From assembly GCA_012064415.1 (NCBI GenBank), contig SSNU01000101.1, forward strand, positions 185,382 through 249,381: a stretch of 64,000 bases of DNA. The letters are read 5' to 3'. How positions within the stretch are numbered: position 1 is the stretch's first letter; every line of letters begins with the position of its first letter. This document shows, piece by piece, positions 28,093-39,400 of this stretch. This DNA is from Gyrodactylus bullatarudis (taxonomy: Eukaryota; Platyhelminthes; Monogenea; Gyrodactylidea; Gyrodactylidae). Made by a program: the position numbers and the translations under genes. The notes under the pieces are model-generated. The model was not told the origin of the DNA. It ran no database searches and worked only from the letters and a program-made list of their open reading frames with translations.

Positions 28093-29121
28093 ATGATGAT
28101 GAATGATTTGTTAAAATTATCGAGTAATAATTCATCCCAAATTTTATTTCAAAATATGGCGTCAATCAACAGTCTCGCTAATATTCAAGATAATCTGCAA
28201 CTCGTGTCTCCAGATGCTATGAATTTTATTACAGCAGAACTTTACGAAACAACAAAGGACTTGGTTAATTATCTCAAATCCTTCAATGAAAAGGATATTT
28301 CGGCTGATAGACAACCTCCTAAATTCACTCCAAATGACATTTCTGGTTGGTCTGATTCCATGAGAAATTACTTTCATACCTTCAAAATTACCGATGAAAA
28401 AGCAAGGTTATCAATTTTAGCTGAATTAATCTGCAGCACCAGTAGTAAATTAATGTATAGGGAATTCAAACAGTTATTCAATGATAGTGAAACATCAGAG
28501 GAGGTCTTTGATGGTCTATTCAAGGCTCGTATTAAGGGTCACTTGAGAGAGATATCCGGAATCAGAGAGGCCATAGGCTTTTCGCATACATCATTTTCAA
28601 AAATCCACCAGCTAATGAGAAATGATGAACTTATGGAAAAATACCGATTCATTCAATGGCTTCCCGACAGAATTATCAAACACATAGTCCCCTTAATTGA
28701 TGATATCTCCTATGATAAGCTCCTTGAAGTTGCCATTGAGGCTGAAAAGAGAACTCATTTTGAAAAATTTGAAATGGATGAAAGTAAGTAAGAGAAAAAT
28801 ATATCCTACAGCTTTATCTCCTCTAGTTAGTAAAAATAAATTTCTAAATTTTATATTAAAAAATCATTCATACTTGTAAGTATCTACATGAATCTGCATA
28901 TTTTTTGTTTTAAACATTTTCATCTTGCCGTAATTTTAGATTTAAAGGCTCCACCTTGTCTAAGTCGTCCCGAAAGACTATTCGTCATCTCGAAGGGCAG
29001 CAAAAAATTCACTGTCTGCCATTCTCACTATAGGTTTGAAAGGTCTGCTTTCTACTGCAATTACCCGAAGAAATGCCAATTCAATTTAATGCTTAAGAAA
29101 ATGTCGATTAATTCGCTATGA
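28093..29121 (+). CDS. Spliced Gag-like protein gene (possibly domesticated)
   Basis: Exon 1 28093-28783 and exon 2 28940-29121, joined by a GT-AG intron of 156 nt in matching phase (phase 1), give 290 aa. The start is the first of three ATG codons. The protein is helical. Residues about 75-225 look like a retrotransposon capsid (PPKFTPNDISGWSDSM, then a helix-rich part with DRIIKHIVPLID). Exon 2 carries C-x2-H-x9-C-x5-C (CHSHYRF...KKCQF), with the same spacing as the Gypsy gag at 4.6 kb. No intact protease or pol follows; a decayed protease-like stretch lies at 29280-29577. An intact, spliced gag beside decayed downstream sequence may mean selection on the gag, or simply a recent insertion. 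Sequence alone cannot decide. Confidence 0.65.
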
Positions 29122-29279
29122 AACAATATTTGAGCCTAAATCTAATTCCATTTTTTTGTATTCAAGCTATTAATCAAATATTTTGATTGAAAATAAAAAT
29201 TATTATTTCACTTATTCAAATGCAATGGGTTCTTTTATGTGAGAAAATTTTATTTCGTTATCTAGGAGCTGAAATCTAA

Positions 29280-29577
29280 ACTCGTTGAGAGTAGTCTCAA
29301 TACATTCTTTTTATTTCCGAACGCATTTGGGAGTAAAAAATCTCTCGAGAATGAATTATCCAGATTGCTTCGGGCATATCTAATTTATTGGTTCAAGCTC
29401 AAAGGTAGCTGTTGGATGGTGACCAACGAAAGGTTGATTGTTGAATTTGATATAAAAGAAACATCTCTTCTGAATATTTGGTATATTTTTCTCATTAAAG
29501 TGATAATTTTCGTGTCTCCAAGTTACACTTGGAAATTTCTCCCCACAAAGTGCCAACTCAAATTAGCTTGCTGAGAG
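29280..29577 (+). pseudogene. Decayed protease-like stretch downstream of the gag-like gene
   Basis: The frame ending at 29572-29574 contains LKGSCWMVTNERLIVEFDIK, followed by LLNIWYIF. This can be aligned with the segment after the protease active site in the Gypsy ORF (LKGAGGKLIPYNKKQEINLK, then FINEFIF). The active-site LIDTGS is not found. Weak evidence, but its place right after the gag fits. Confidence 0.4.
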
Positions 29578-30464
29578 AAGTGCAACCTTGACAGAATACA
29601 TACGTTCTTTTACTGAAAGCGTTAGATGTAAAAAGCATAAAATATCAATTCCAATACACATATTTTTAAATGGGCAATGAAATACATGTAACATACAATA
29701 TTTTACCATTTTGTTTATTTCATGAACAAATCTAAGATTATTCGTTAGTATTTTCTTAGTTTTTATAAAAGAAAATGAAAGCTAATGTACAAATGTCGGA
29801 TCATCTCTCGAGGTTTTTTTTCTCTTTATATTCTGAAAGGATGTTGAGAAAGAGATATGTTGTCGATCTTCACTATCAAAAAGGTCTTGATCATCAAAAA
29901 GAAAAAAAACAAACATACGTAAAGTTTAGTGACTAAACTTTAGTCCAATGGGTTTTTTTGTAGGGATGTTTTTTGGTGTTTGTTTAAATTTATAAAAACA
30001 ACAATGTATTAAAACAATCGTACAACATCATATGTAATAATTGCACAGTCATTGTGTGTACCAACGGTTTGCACAAAAGTGAAAATTGATAATCTTGCTC
30101 AATTCGAGTTTTGGGAAATGCAATCTACATGTGTTTGAGACATGATGATGATGAGTGTGTGAAAATGAACCTCAAATCAAATAATAATAATTATAATTGG
30201 TCGAAATAGAAGGTCACACATATTCACATATTGATAGAAATACAAATCTATTATAATCATTATAATTTATAATGGAGTAGATTCCTTTGAGTAATGAGCA
30301 TAAATTTATTTAATATATGTACAATAAAATAAAAATATTGTATTTTTATACAGACATCTTTCGAAGAAAAAAAACATGAAAGGTTCTAAATTCTCTATTC
30401 TTAGAAATTCACAAAAAATGGTTTAGGCACTTAGAAGGGTAGAACTTTTCCTTGATTATTTGGG
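29578..30464. other. Intergenic region and liprin-alpha 3' UTR
   Basis: The right part is the likely 3' UTR of the minus-strand liprin-alpha gene. An AATAAA on the minus strand lies at 30305-30310, about 155 nt after the stop. No other gene seen. Confidence 0.5.
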
Positions 30465-33400
30465 TCATTTGGGATTGCTCAACTTTGAGTTTTGTCGTGG
30501 TCCTGGTGGCGCTGGAGCTGGGTGCTTACGATAGGCAGGGGGATCATTAGATTGACTTTCTTGACCAGAAGAATATGAATTTTGTGCAACCCGAGGTTTC
30601 TGTAATTAAGAAAAATTTGTCAATATTAGAAAATAAAATCAGTAAAAAATGAGTAACACTCCAACCGGATACCAAAGAATTCGGTAGAGAATCTTGTAGG
30701 AAAAATCACAATCTAATCATGAATCACATAATGATATCAGATAAGAATATAAGCAAAAATGTAGTAGTTTAACCCTTCATGTCCCATTGCTATTTTATAG
30801 TGGAACACAAAACTTTCTCAAGCAATAAAACTTTTCTTCATACCCCTCATTAGAAAGGAAGTCTGACCAAAGTTATATAAGGAAGGGGGTGAATTCAGAA
30901 AAGTGAGTCTTTTAAAAATCTATCAGCTGAGGTTAAAGGAAAAAATGAGATAACTGTTGCTAAGAAAAAGTGTAGATTTCAGATAGAAGATAACTCGTTT
31001 TAGAGCCAAGAAATGGCAGGTCAACCATCGTTATTTCACGAAACCTAAATAAGCGTAATTATTATCTAAATTTGGTCGATTTGAAGTCAATAATTTCATC
31101 AAGATTTCATGTTAAAGATTTCCTGATACCCGGATTATTAAATTAAAAATATTGGGCTATAACGTTGTTCGCTTGCTACCTGACTATGTTGTCTTCTGGC
31201 TTGTATGGATCTTTCTGTATTAAGAGAAACGAAAGAGAAAAAAAAATTTTTATAATAATTATAATCAGAATTATTAGAGCAATAACCCTGATTATATATT
31301 CTTCTTTTGAGATTAAAAAAAAACTTGGGATACTTAAAACATTGTGTGTCCAATCAAAACATTAAGCCAATCTCATAACAGAACAACAGCCCGCTAAAGA
31401 ACTACTTGGTTAAAAATTATGTAAATTTGGCGTCAAATCGAAATTTGAAAAATGCAGTAATCACTTTTTTTCATTCAGTTGATTAAATGAGACAAAAATC
31501 TTGATCATATTCGAACTCTTGGCTAGCTTTAATTTGAGTAATGGAAAAAAGTAAACCGGGACATGAATTTGGGTTAGATTGTAATGAAAAAAAGAAAATA
31601 CATTTTGTTAGCATTTAAGAGCACCAGTACACATGTTGTACACATGTTGAATTCACCACTTTTTTATACAAAAACAAATAAAATTTATTAGGCGAGAAGG
31701 GGCAACTTTAGAGACCTGCTCTTATCATTTTCTCCGGGTAATACTTGGCATCTGAATTTGATAAATGTGCCAAAATCAATGAAATAATCAAAAAGAAAAA
31801 ATATCTTTCAAGTACATCAAAAAATCAAAAAGAAATGTCATAAGCAAAAGTTATAATTAGTAAAATGTAGGAATCAAAACACACTTACAATTAGCAGAAA
31901 TCTGAATGAAATTCAATATGAAATCTTATTGGTTGAAAGTAAGTAACAATTGGCTATTCATCCTTCGTAACAATAAATGGTAATGAAATATAACTCTTCG
32001 ATATATTATATATGATAGAATATGATCGTTTTTTTCAAAATCATATCTTTAAATACTTTAAGTCAGGGAATAACTTGTATTGATTCAATTTTAGAACAAG
32101 TCATTTTCAAATAAACTATTTATCTAAACGGAAGTGATCAATTTTAACCAAATAATTCAAAATTTAATTTAAATTATGAACAAATTTAGACGAATTAGAG
32201 ATGAACTAGAATCACCTTAGAGGATAAAATATGTTATAAATCTTACTTGTTTCGATTCGTTAAGATCATTTTGATTATCAACTTCAAGATCGTTTAAAGC
32301 TCCATTTGTTCGAGATCTTGCCTCGGCAGCAGCCTGTATTGCCAATGCCTGAGCGGAGGGGCCGAGAGTTGCAGCCGCCTGTGGTACACTTGCTCTGAAT
32401 CTTTGTATTAATTCTTCTAGACCTTGAGCAAGGATATTTCTGGCATTGGTATTACTGCTAGGAATCTGAAGGATCAAAGCCAGTTGGTTGGCATCAATGT
32501 CCGGATGAAGACCCAAAAGACCTCCATGAATTCCAGACCCAGTGAGGTGTGTAGCATATTCCTTTAGGCCAATGTGCTCTAACCAGAGTTGGACACGTTC
32601 ATTTGACCATACAATGAGATCTGAGAAGAAAGAAAATTAAAGTTGATCAACTTGAGATAATTCTCAATGTAATTAAAGGATACTTTTAAGGCAGAACACT
32701 AAATGACTTTTAGAGTTCCTAATCATCAGTTTAACTTTAACAGTGAACAGAAAATAATCAGCAGATATGGTTTAGATAAAATTAAGGACTAACCAATAGA
32801 ATCTCTTTGAATAGCTTCCCTCTGTCGACGTTCCAATTCGGCTCTATTATAGTTCAATCGTTTCAGACAAACAATACCATAGAGGAGACTTGTCCTATGA
32901 AGGTTATCAACCATCTTCAAATGGGTTCTCAGATCCCTCTTGGTTAGATGATCTAACATTCTTGCATCTACAAGACATTCCATGAATGCAGGTCTATATT
33001 GGAAGAGGCCGAGGTTATGCAGCCATACATTGCCGACCCATTCATGATTCATGTCACCGTAGGCAAGACGACTGAAAAAAATTAATTGATTAGATTACCA
33101 GATTGGTAAAAGTGCGAGTCTTTCTGAAGAGATGACAATTGTGAATAATATAAACCGAGTTATACAAAATGAGTTTTATTAGAGAGTTGTTAAGACGAAA
33201 TTCAAAGTTTTGTGTAAATTATTATTAGAAAGGCCTGAATTCTCCAAGTAAAATATATAGCCCATACATTTAAGGGATAATTACAAAAAGTAGAAGAAAG
33301 ATACATTTCATCAAAAACTAGAAGATCTATTCTTTGTAATCTTTTTCTAAGGACCTGCCATCCTTTAGAATTTCTAGTTTTTGTAAATACAATGAAAAGA

Positions 33401-36400
33401 CCTTCCAATAATTATTGTTGATCTATCTGGAAACTTCTACATCTTGTAATTATCCCTAAATTTAAACATTCTGCATATTGTTTTGTACTTGAGGTACTTT
33501 TTCAAAGAAATTTAAATATAACCAAGAAATTCTGATACTTGTATCCTTCCAACCTGATTTGAATTTTCATGTAAACTAAATGGTGTTGGGAGTCTATGAT
33601 TTTTACAAAGAACTCAAATTTGACGAAAATATTTTGAAATACTCAATTAAAGAAAACTATTTTGAGAAAATTGTGGAAAATTTAGTTCAAAATTCTTGGA
33701 ATTTTGATAATCCAGGATCCGCTGAAAATGGCGGGTCTGTAGAAATCGGTTTCTCTGTCTAACTTTGGTCAATAAAAAAATTTCTCATTAGCTCCGTTCC
33801 ACTAATAAAAATTCCAAGGTAATAGATTCAAAAAATATCTTTCTTGAATCGTTAAAACTGAACTTCATAATCTAGATTTTTAAAAATATCGGATAAGTTC
33901 GAGTTCTTGATGGAAGAATTGAGATTTTTGTAGACTAACCTTAAAGAAGTAGATATAATTGAAGGAAATTAAAAATTTGAAAAGAAGTTCATTTGGGTTT
34001 TTTTTTGAGAATAACCCTTAACATTTTAATAGAAGTCCACAAGATTGATTCAATTTATGAGAATAGGGAAATTGTGAAAAACCCAAACCAATGTTTTTTC
34101 GACATGTAATCAAGAATACTGTGCAAAATAATGAATGATCAATAGATTGATTAGATGAAAGTTGATTGAATATCTCGTGTTTATTTGAGCAATTCACTGC
34201 ATATCCAAGAAATAAATCTTACGATTCTTTATACCTTGTAATAGGATGAAAGGGTGTTACCTGCAAGGCTTAATTTATCAGTGAAAGTTTGTTTAAACTT
34301 ACCTAGTACTAGGATATGGCATTAGATTGCCACCAGTTATAGCGACCATTTCTTGGATAGCTAAACGTAGTTTAAGCCGATGTAAAGGATTACTAATGCC
34401 GAGTTCTCGTTGAATTTCTTGCTCTGATAGAGCAGCCATAATGGAACCAGACTTGACATTTGTTCGACAAGCAGCTACGTACCATGCAGGCATTCCAACC
34501 CATAGCTTGAGAATAAAATATTTTCAAAATTGGCTAATTAAAAAATTATCATAACACAGTAAAATAGGAGGTGAAAACTAGAGAGATTGTATTAAAAATT
34601 ATACAAGAAAATCAGTTTTTGGAGGGATTCTTTTATGGTATGAACAATAACTATAATTACAAAAAATTTTCTATTATGGTATAGAAATCCCTGTATCATA
34701 CTAAAATTATTTTCACATATGGTATATGATTTTACACTAATAGTATATACAGTAAATTAACCTACATATCAGAAAATAGCATAGTCCTGTTATATACAAT
34801 ATGAGTAAAGTGGAGGGGGGACCATACCATTTTTGTAAATACCCTATTAGTGACAAAAATATAAAATTAACAGAAATAGTGGGCAGTTACAGATTGACAG
34901 TTTTTTAAAAAGACAAAAGTAATCAAAAGGCCGAGAGCAATGTCTCCAACCTCCCTCCTCCCCTAGATTCAATATAGATGTGAACCAATAAAAGTTGCCC
35001 AATTAATTGTTATTGTAATTAGTATTTATATGTTAACCGGGGTAGAGTCTGAAGAGGCCTTTTGAAATATAGGCTTGTTGTTCTCTAAACCTTCTAAATG
35101 AGTTTAGAATCTAACTCAAATGTTCTTGATGAAGTACGAAATTGTTCAAATATAAAATTATAATTTTCTTACTTCAAGCCAAGCGACAATAGTAGGTCCA
35201 TTCCACTGAGTAAAGGACAAATTGGCACTTCTTGCTTCCTCGAGAAGTTCTTCTTTACGTTTTCTACGTCTCTCTTCAGGTGGTTGGACAGAGTTGAAGT
35301 AATTTTGAGGACTCTGATTTGAAGAGTTATTTTGATCGGTAAAATTTTGGTCGTTAGCAGAGGGATTATGACCGGGCAATGTTGGAGTTGAGTTGAGTGT
35401 GGACCCAGAACCATGACCGGAACCTGAATTAGAGAATGGCGAAGCATTACCAGTCGAAGGACTCGGTCGATTGTATTCGTCTAAAATTTTTTCAAAAAAT
35501 ATACAAGCTTTACTAGGGACAGCAAAATCCTCAGCTTACCAGAAAATTGTTTCTGTAGATTTGCTTGATGATTTGCCATATTGGAATTTTGTCCATCAAC
35601 TGGCTGGCCTTGTTGTTGCTGTTGAGTGAGAGCCTGTTGGTTCTTTTGCAGTTGATAAATGTGCTGTTGGTGGACTTGAACATTGTGAAGGAATTGTTGT
35701 CTCTGCTGCTGTAAGGCTTGATATTGAGCCTCGTACTGGGGATCGACTGAAGCAGGACTTGAATTTTGACGTACCATCTGATTTGAAGGTGATTGATTGA
35801 GGGAACCTGGCGAGGAACTCTCAATCATTACGCCAGAGGCTGAATTTCTTTTGAACAATTTTCCAATCGTCCCGGAGAGCATTTTTCCCTTCTTCTTACT
35901 TGGCGTTGGCGATGGAGCTTGAAGGGAAAAATTCAATTATTTTACAGATTAAATTTTTAGATTCCAAGAGGCTGAGGTCTAGTCATTTCTATATTTCAAG
36001 TTTTCTATGTCTTGATAAAAAAATGAATCAATTTGTTTGCACCATTCCCATAGGTTGATTTCATTCATTGGCTAACCAGTTTAGTGTGAATAAAAAATGA
36101 CTGCGAAAGGTAATCCATCTTCTTGAAAGCATTCAAATGCAAAAACAAGGGAAAAGGGAACAGGATTTTGGTTGAGGATCAGTCTAGATAATCATTCAAA
36201 AAGCGAAAACTCTCTGAGTAAAAGTACACTTTTCTATGCAACAATTCACATCTTTTGTTGATACTATTATATAGATTCATGTACTAATAGACATTGTGTA
36301 ATAAATTTCCTGATGATGAAGAGAGAATAAAAAGAGAAGCATAAAATTCCCATGGAGGCGCATACACAAACACACAGATATGCGTGCGTATACGTGAAAA

Positions 36401-39400
36401 GTTACATTACAATGGAATTGATTTAGTTTATTTAGTTAAAAATGATAACTAACAGTAATGATCAGGTTAAAGAGAATGATACCAGGTGTTGTGTAGTTAA
36501 ATTAGATTGCCTTTCTATGGTAAAATGTAAGGATTGTTTTGTCTTTAGGGATGAATTCACCACATGTAACATGTAAGATCACCATGATAGAGGAGCCAAA
36601 GGCAGATCAATAAGTACACCAATTACATCTCAAGATAAGATTGGGTGAATTTTAGGAGATGTGGCCCTTTTTAGTCATGAAGGCGTTTCATTCAGTAACA
36701 AAAGTGAAAAAATAGTATCGAAACTTGTGAAAGAAGTTCAATACAATTTTACAAGTGAGAATCAAAATGAAAATCCATAGAAGTTGACTGTTGCCAATGA
36801 TCACCAATCACAAGAGCAAGGTTGAGCCCCAGCAACAAATTTAGAGATGAAAAATTCGAAATGTCAACTGTAACACGGGTGGACATGTTCCAAGGTCTTT
36901 AAAAAAATTCTGAATTAAATTTTCCTGTTTTCATCTGTTCAAATCGCCATGTCTACCTCAGTTCTAGAGATAATTGGGGTATAACGAATTTTTTCGATTA
37001 AACTATTGATATATTAATTCGATTTTCGTAAAATTTATTAAATACTTTTTGAAATAAAAATATTTAATTCTATGTCGAACGATAGTTCCTTTAGGTAGAT
37101 CAGAGAAAAATAACACCCAACATTTTGCGGTCAAAGTTAAATTAGATTTCAGCATGAAAATTTGAAACTTTTTATACAATCTCTAATAAAAAAGCTGCTT
37201 GATCATCTTGGTACCGAAACGTCTGGAAGAGGTTTTGGAAAAAACTCAGATTTTAGATTTCATATACCCAAAAATTTTCCCATTAATTGAAATATTGAAT
37301 GAAAAAGACTCTTTTTCTCAACATGACAAGACTCCGTTAGATATGACACTGAATCAATCAAAGGTAAATTTTGTTCTATTTTGAGAGAAAATGCAAAATT
37401 CTTGAGTCATGCGTATTGCTCCAGTTCATCTTTCAGCAAAGCGTTTAAGCAATACAACTTTTTATCCAACTCAACAGAAGTTTCATAGGAAATAAAGAAA
37501 TTTTCAAGAAGATTTGTGCCCAATATCATAATTCTTACCAATTTCATAGTAGGGACCTGGTAATAATCGAATGTTAGTAGAATAACGTTATTCATTAAAA
37601 ATTTTCCCCATAAAATTGCTGCTCTGTCGGGAATTTCAAGGCCAAAGGTTGGCAATTCTACAGCTATTCTCGATGAATTTGAGAATTTATGGTTTTTAAT
37701 AAAAAATCATTCATTAATAAAAATTTTTGAAACCAATTCAAAAACACTTTCACTGATTCAAGAAAAAAGAATTCTTGGAAACATTTCAAAATCCGATTTT
37801 TCCATTCCAAGGTGAGAAATCAAACGTTATTTTTCAGGATCACCACTAGACAAGATCAACTCATAGTGTAAAAAATGGAAGAGTTGCGCAGAATCAAAAT
37901 TTTAAATGTTTCCTATTTTTTTTTCACTCAAATCAGTGAAAATATCGATCCGGTTGAAATTTGGAGACCTTGATGTGGAAAATAGGATTTTTGTAAAAAC
38001 CATAAATTCCCAAATTCTTCGGAAAAAGCTTTAATTTCACACATGCAATAATAATAACTAACCTCTACAAGGTAGGATTGGAGATCTTTCCTATCCAATT
38101 CAGGGATCATCAATTAAAAACCATTCAAAACACTTCATGCTGATTTTAATTTTAATTTAAGAAAGTTCACGATGGCAAGCAGATGTAACAGAAAAAGGTT
38201 GAAGACAATCGATATTCTAAAGGAGTTAGGTTAAAGTTGTATCCAGATTATTAAAATGAACTTGTAAGCATTTTATTAGAGGATATTTTTCAAGGAAAAT
38301 AAAAAGGGTGGATTGAGGGTGAGGTCACTCTCCTTTCATTATTCGTGCACTTACAAAACTTTTCTGGATCTGTTATGTCTGAAATAGAGATCAGTTTATT
38401 CAACTCTTTTCTTTAATCAAGAGGGAAATTCAAAATTTATCTGATAAATTCTTGTTTTGTGTTGTCCAGAGAGATAAAATCAATATTGACAAAATAAGGA
38501 GAATCTTAATAGAAGAATGAAGGCTAAACTGAAATATATTTTCGATTTGAGGGAGCAAGTTTAGATTTCACGGCTTAGCAGTTGAAAATGCTTGTTAGTA
38601 TTTATATAAGATCATTAAAAAAATCAGGTTTACGACAAACACAACCAATTTATCTGGAAAATGACTTAAGGAATTTTGGGAAAATGGCTTTTTAGACAAA
38701 ACCCCCCGTTATTCAAAAAAAATTCAGATCTAAGTGTTCAAGTTGGTTCGAATTAGAATTCGTAACAGAACAAACTGATTGTTTTATTGATTTTACTACT
38801 CTCAAAGAAAACGATTTAATCGAAATTTGCAAAAAGGCAAAAGGTCAATTTCTAAGGTCTTGTTGGGTCAATTTCTAGGTATTATTTTTGGTTTCCCTGA
38901 TAATCATACAAATTGAAAAGACAATCTTAAGCTAGTTGACATGAAGATGAGAATTTACTATTTTTACAAAAAACTCAATATTTTTCTCCGGATTCACAGA
39001 AAAAAATAATATTTTGAATTCCAAAAATGGAATGAGCTAATAAAATGTGGATATCTTAAAAAAATTCAATCTGACCAAAATTAGGCCGTTTTCGAATTTC
39101 AAAAATGCACCAAATTTCCACTTTTTCAACTTTTGAATCCAAAATTTTTATTGAGTTTGATGATTCAAAGCAGTTAAGTGATGATATTTGGGATCAAAAT
39201 TAGACTGAGAATTCGAATTTGGCCATAGAGATAGTGAAGATCTTACTGTTCCAGAGAAAAAGTTAAACTACCAGATTTTGGAAACTTTGCCTTGGGGATA
39301 ATCGGAAAATTCAAATGATTCGATTTCCCACAGTAACGACGAACTTCGGTGAACTTCTACAGGTGAATTCGAATTCTCAGTCTGATTTTGATCCCAAATA

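Larger units (their letters stand above)
30465..35480 (-). other. PPFIA: Liprin-alpha exons 17-21: three SAM domains and C-terminus
   Basis: SAM1 spans exons 17-18 ([60 protein letters not shown]). SAM2 is exon 19 ([40 protein letters not shown]). SAM3 is exon 20 ([38 protein letters not shown]), then an Ala-rich tail. Exon 21 encodes a Pro-rich end finishing KLSNPK and TGA (30465-30467). These SAM domains bind CASK, liprin-beta and CaMKII in the family. Confidence 0.85.
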
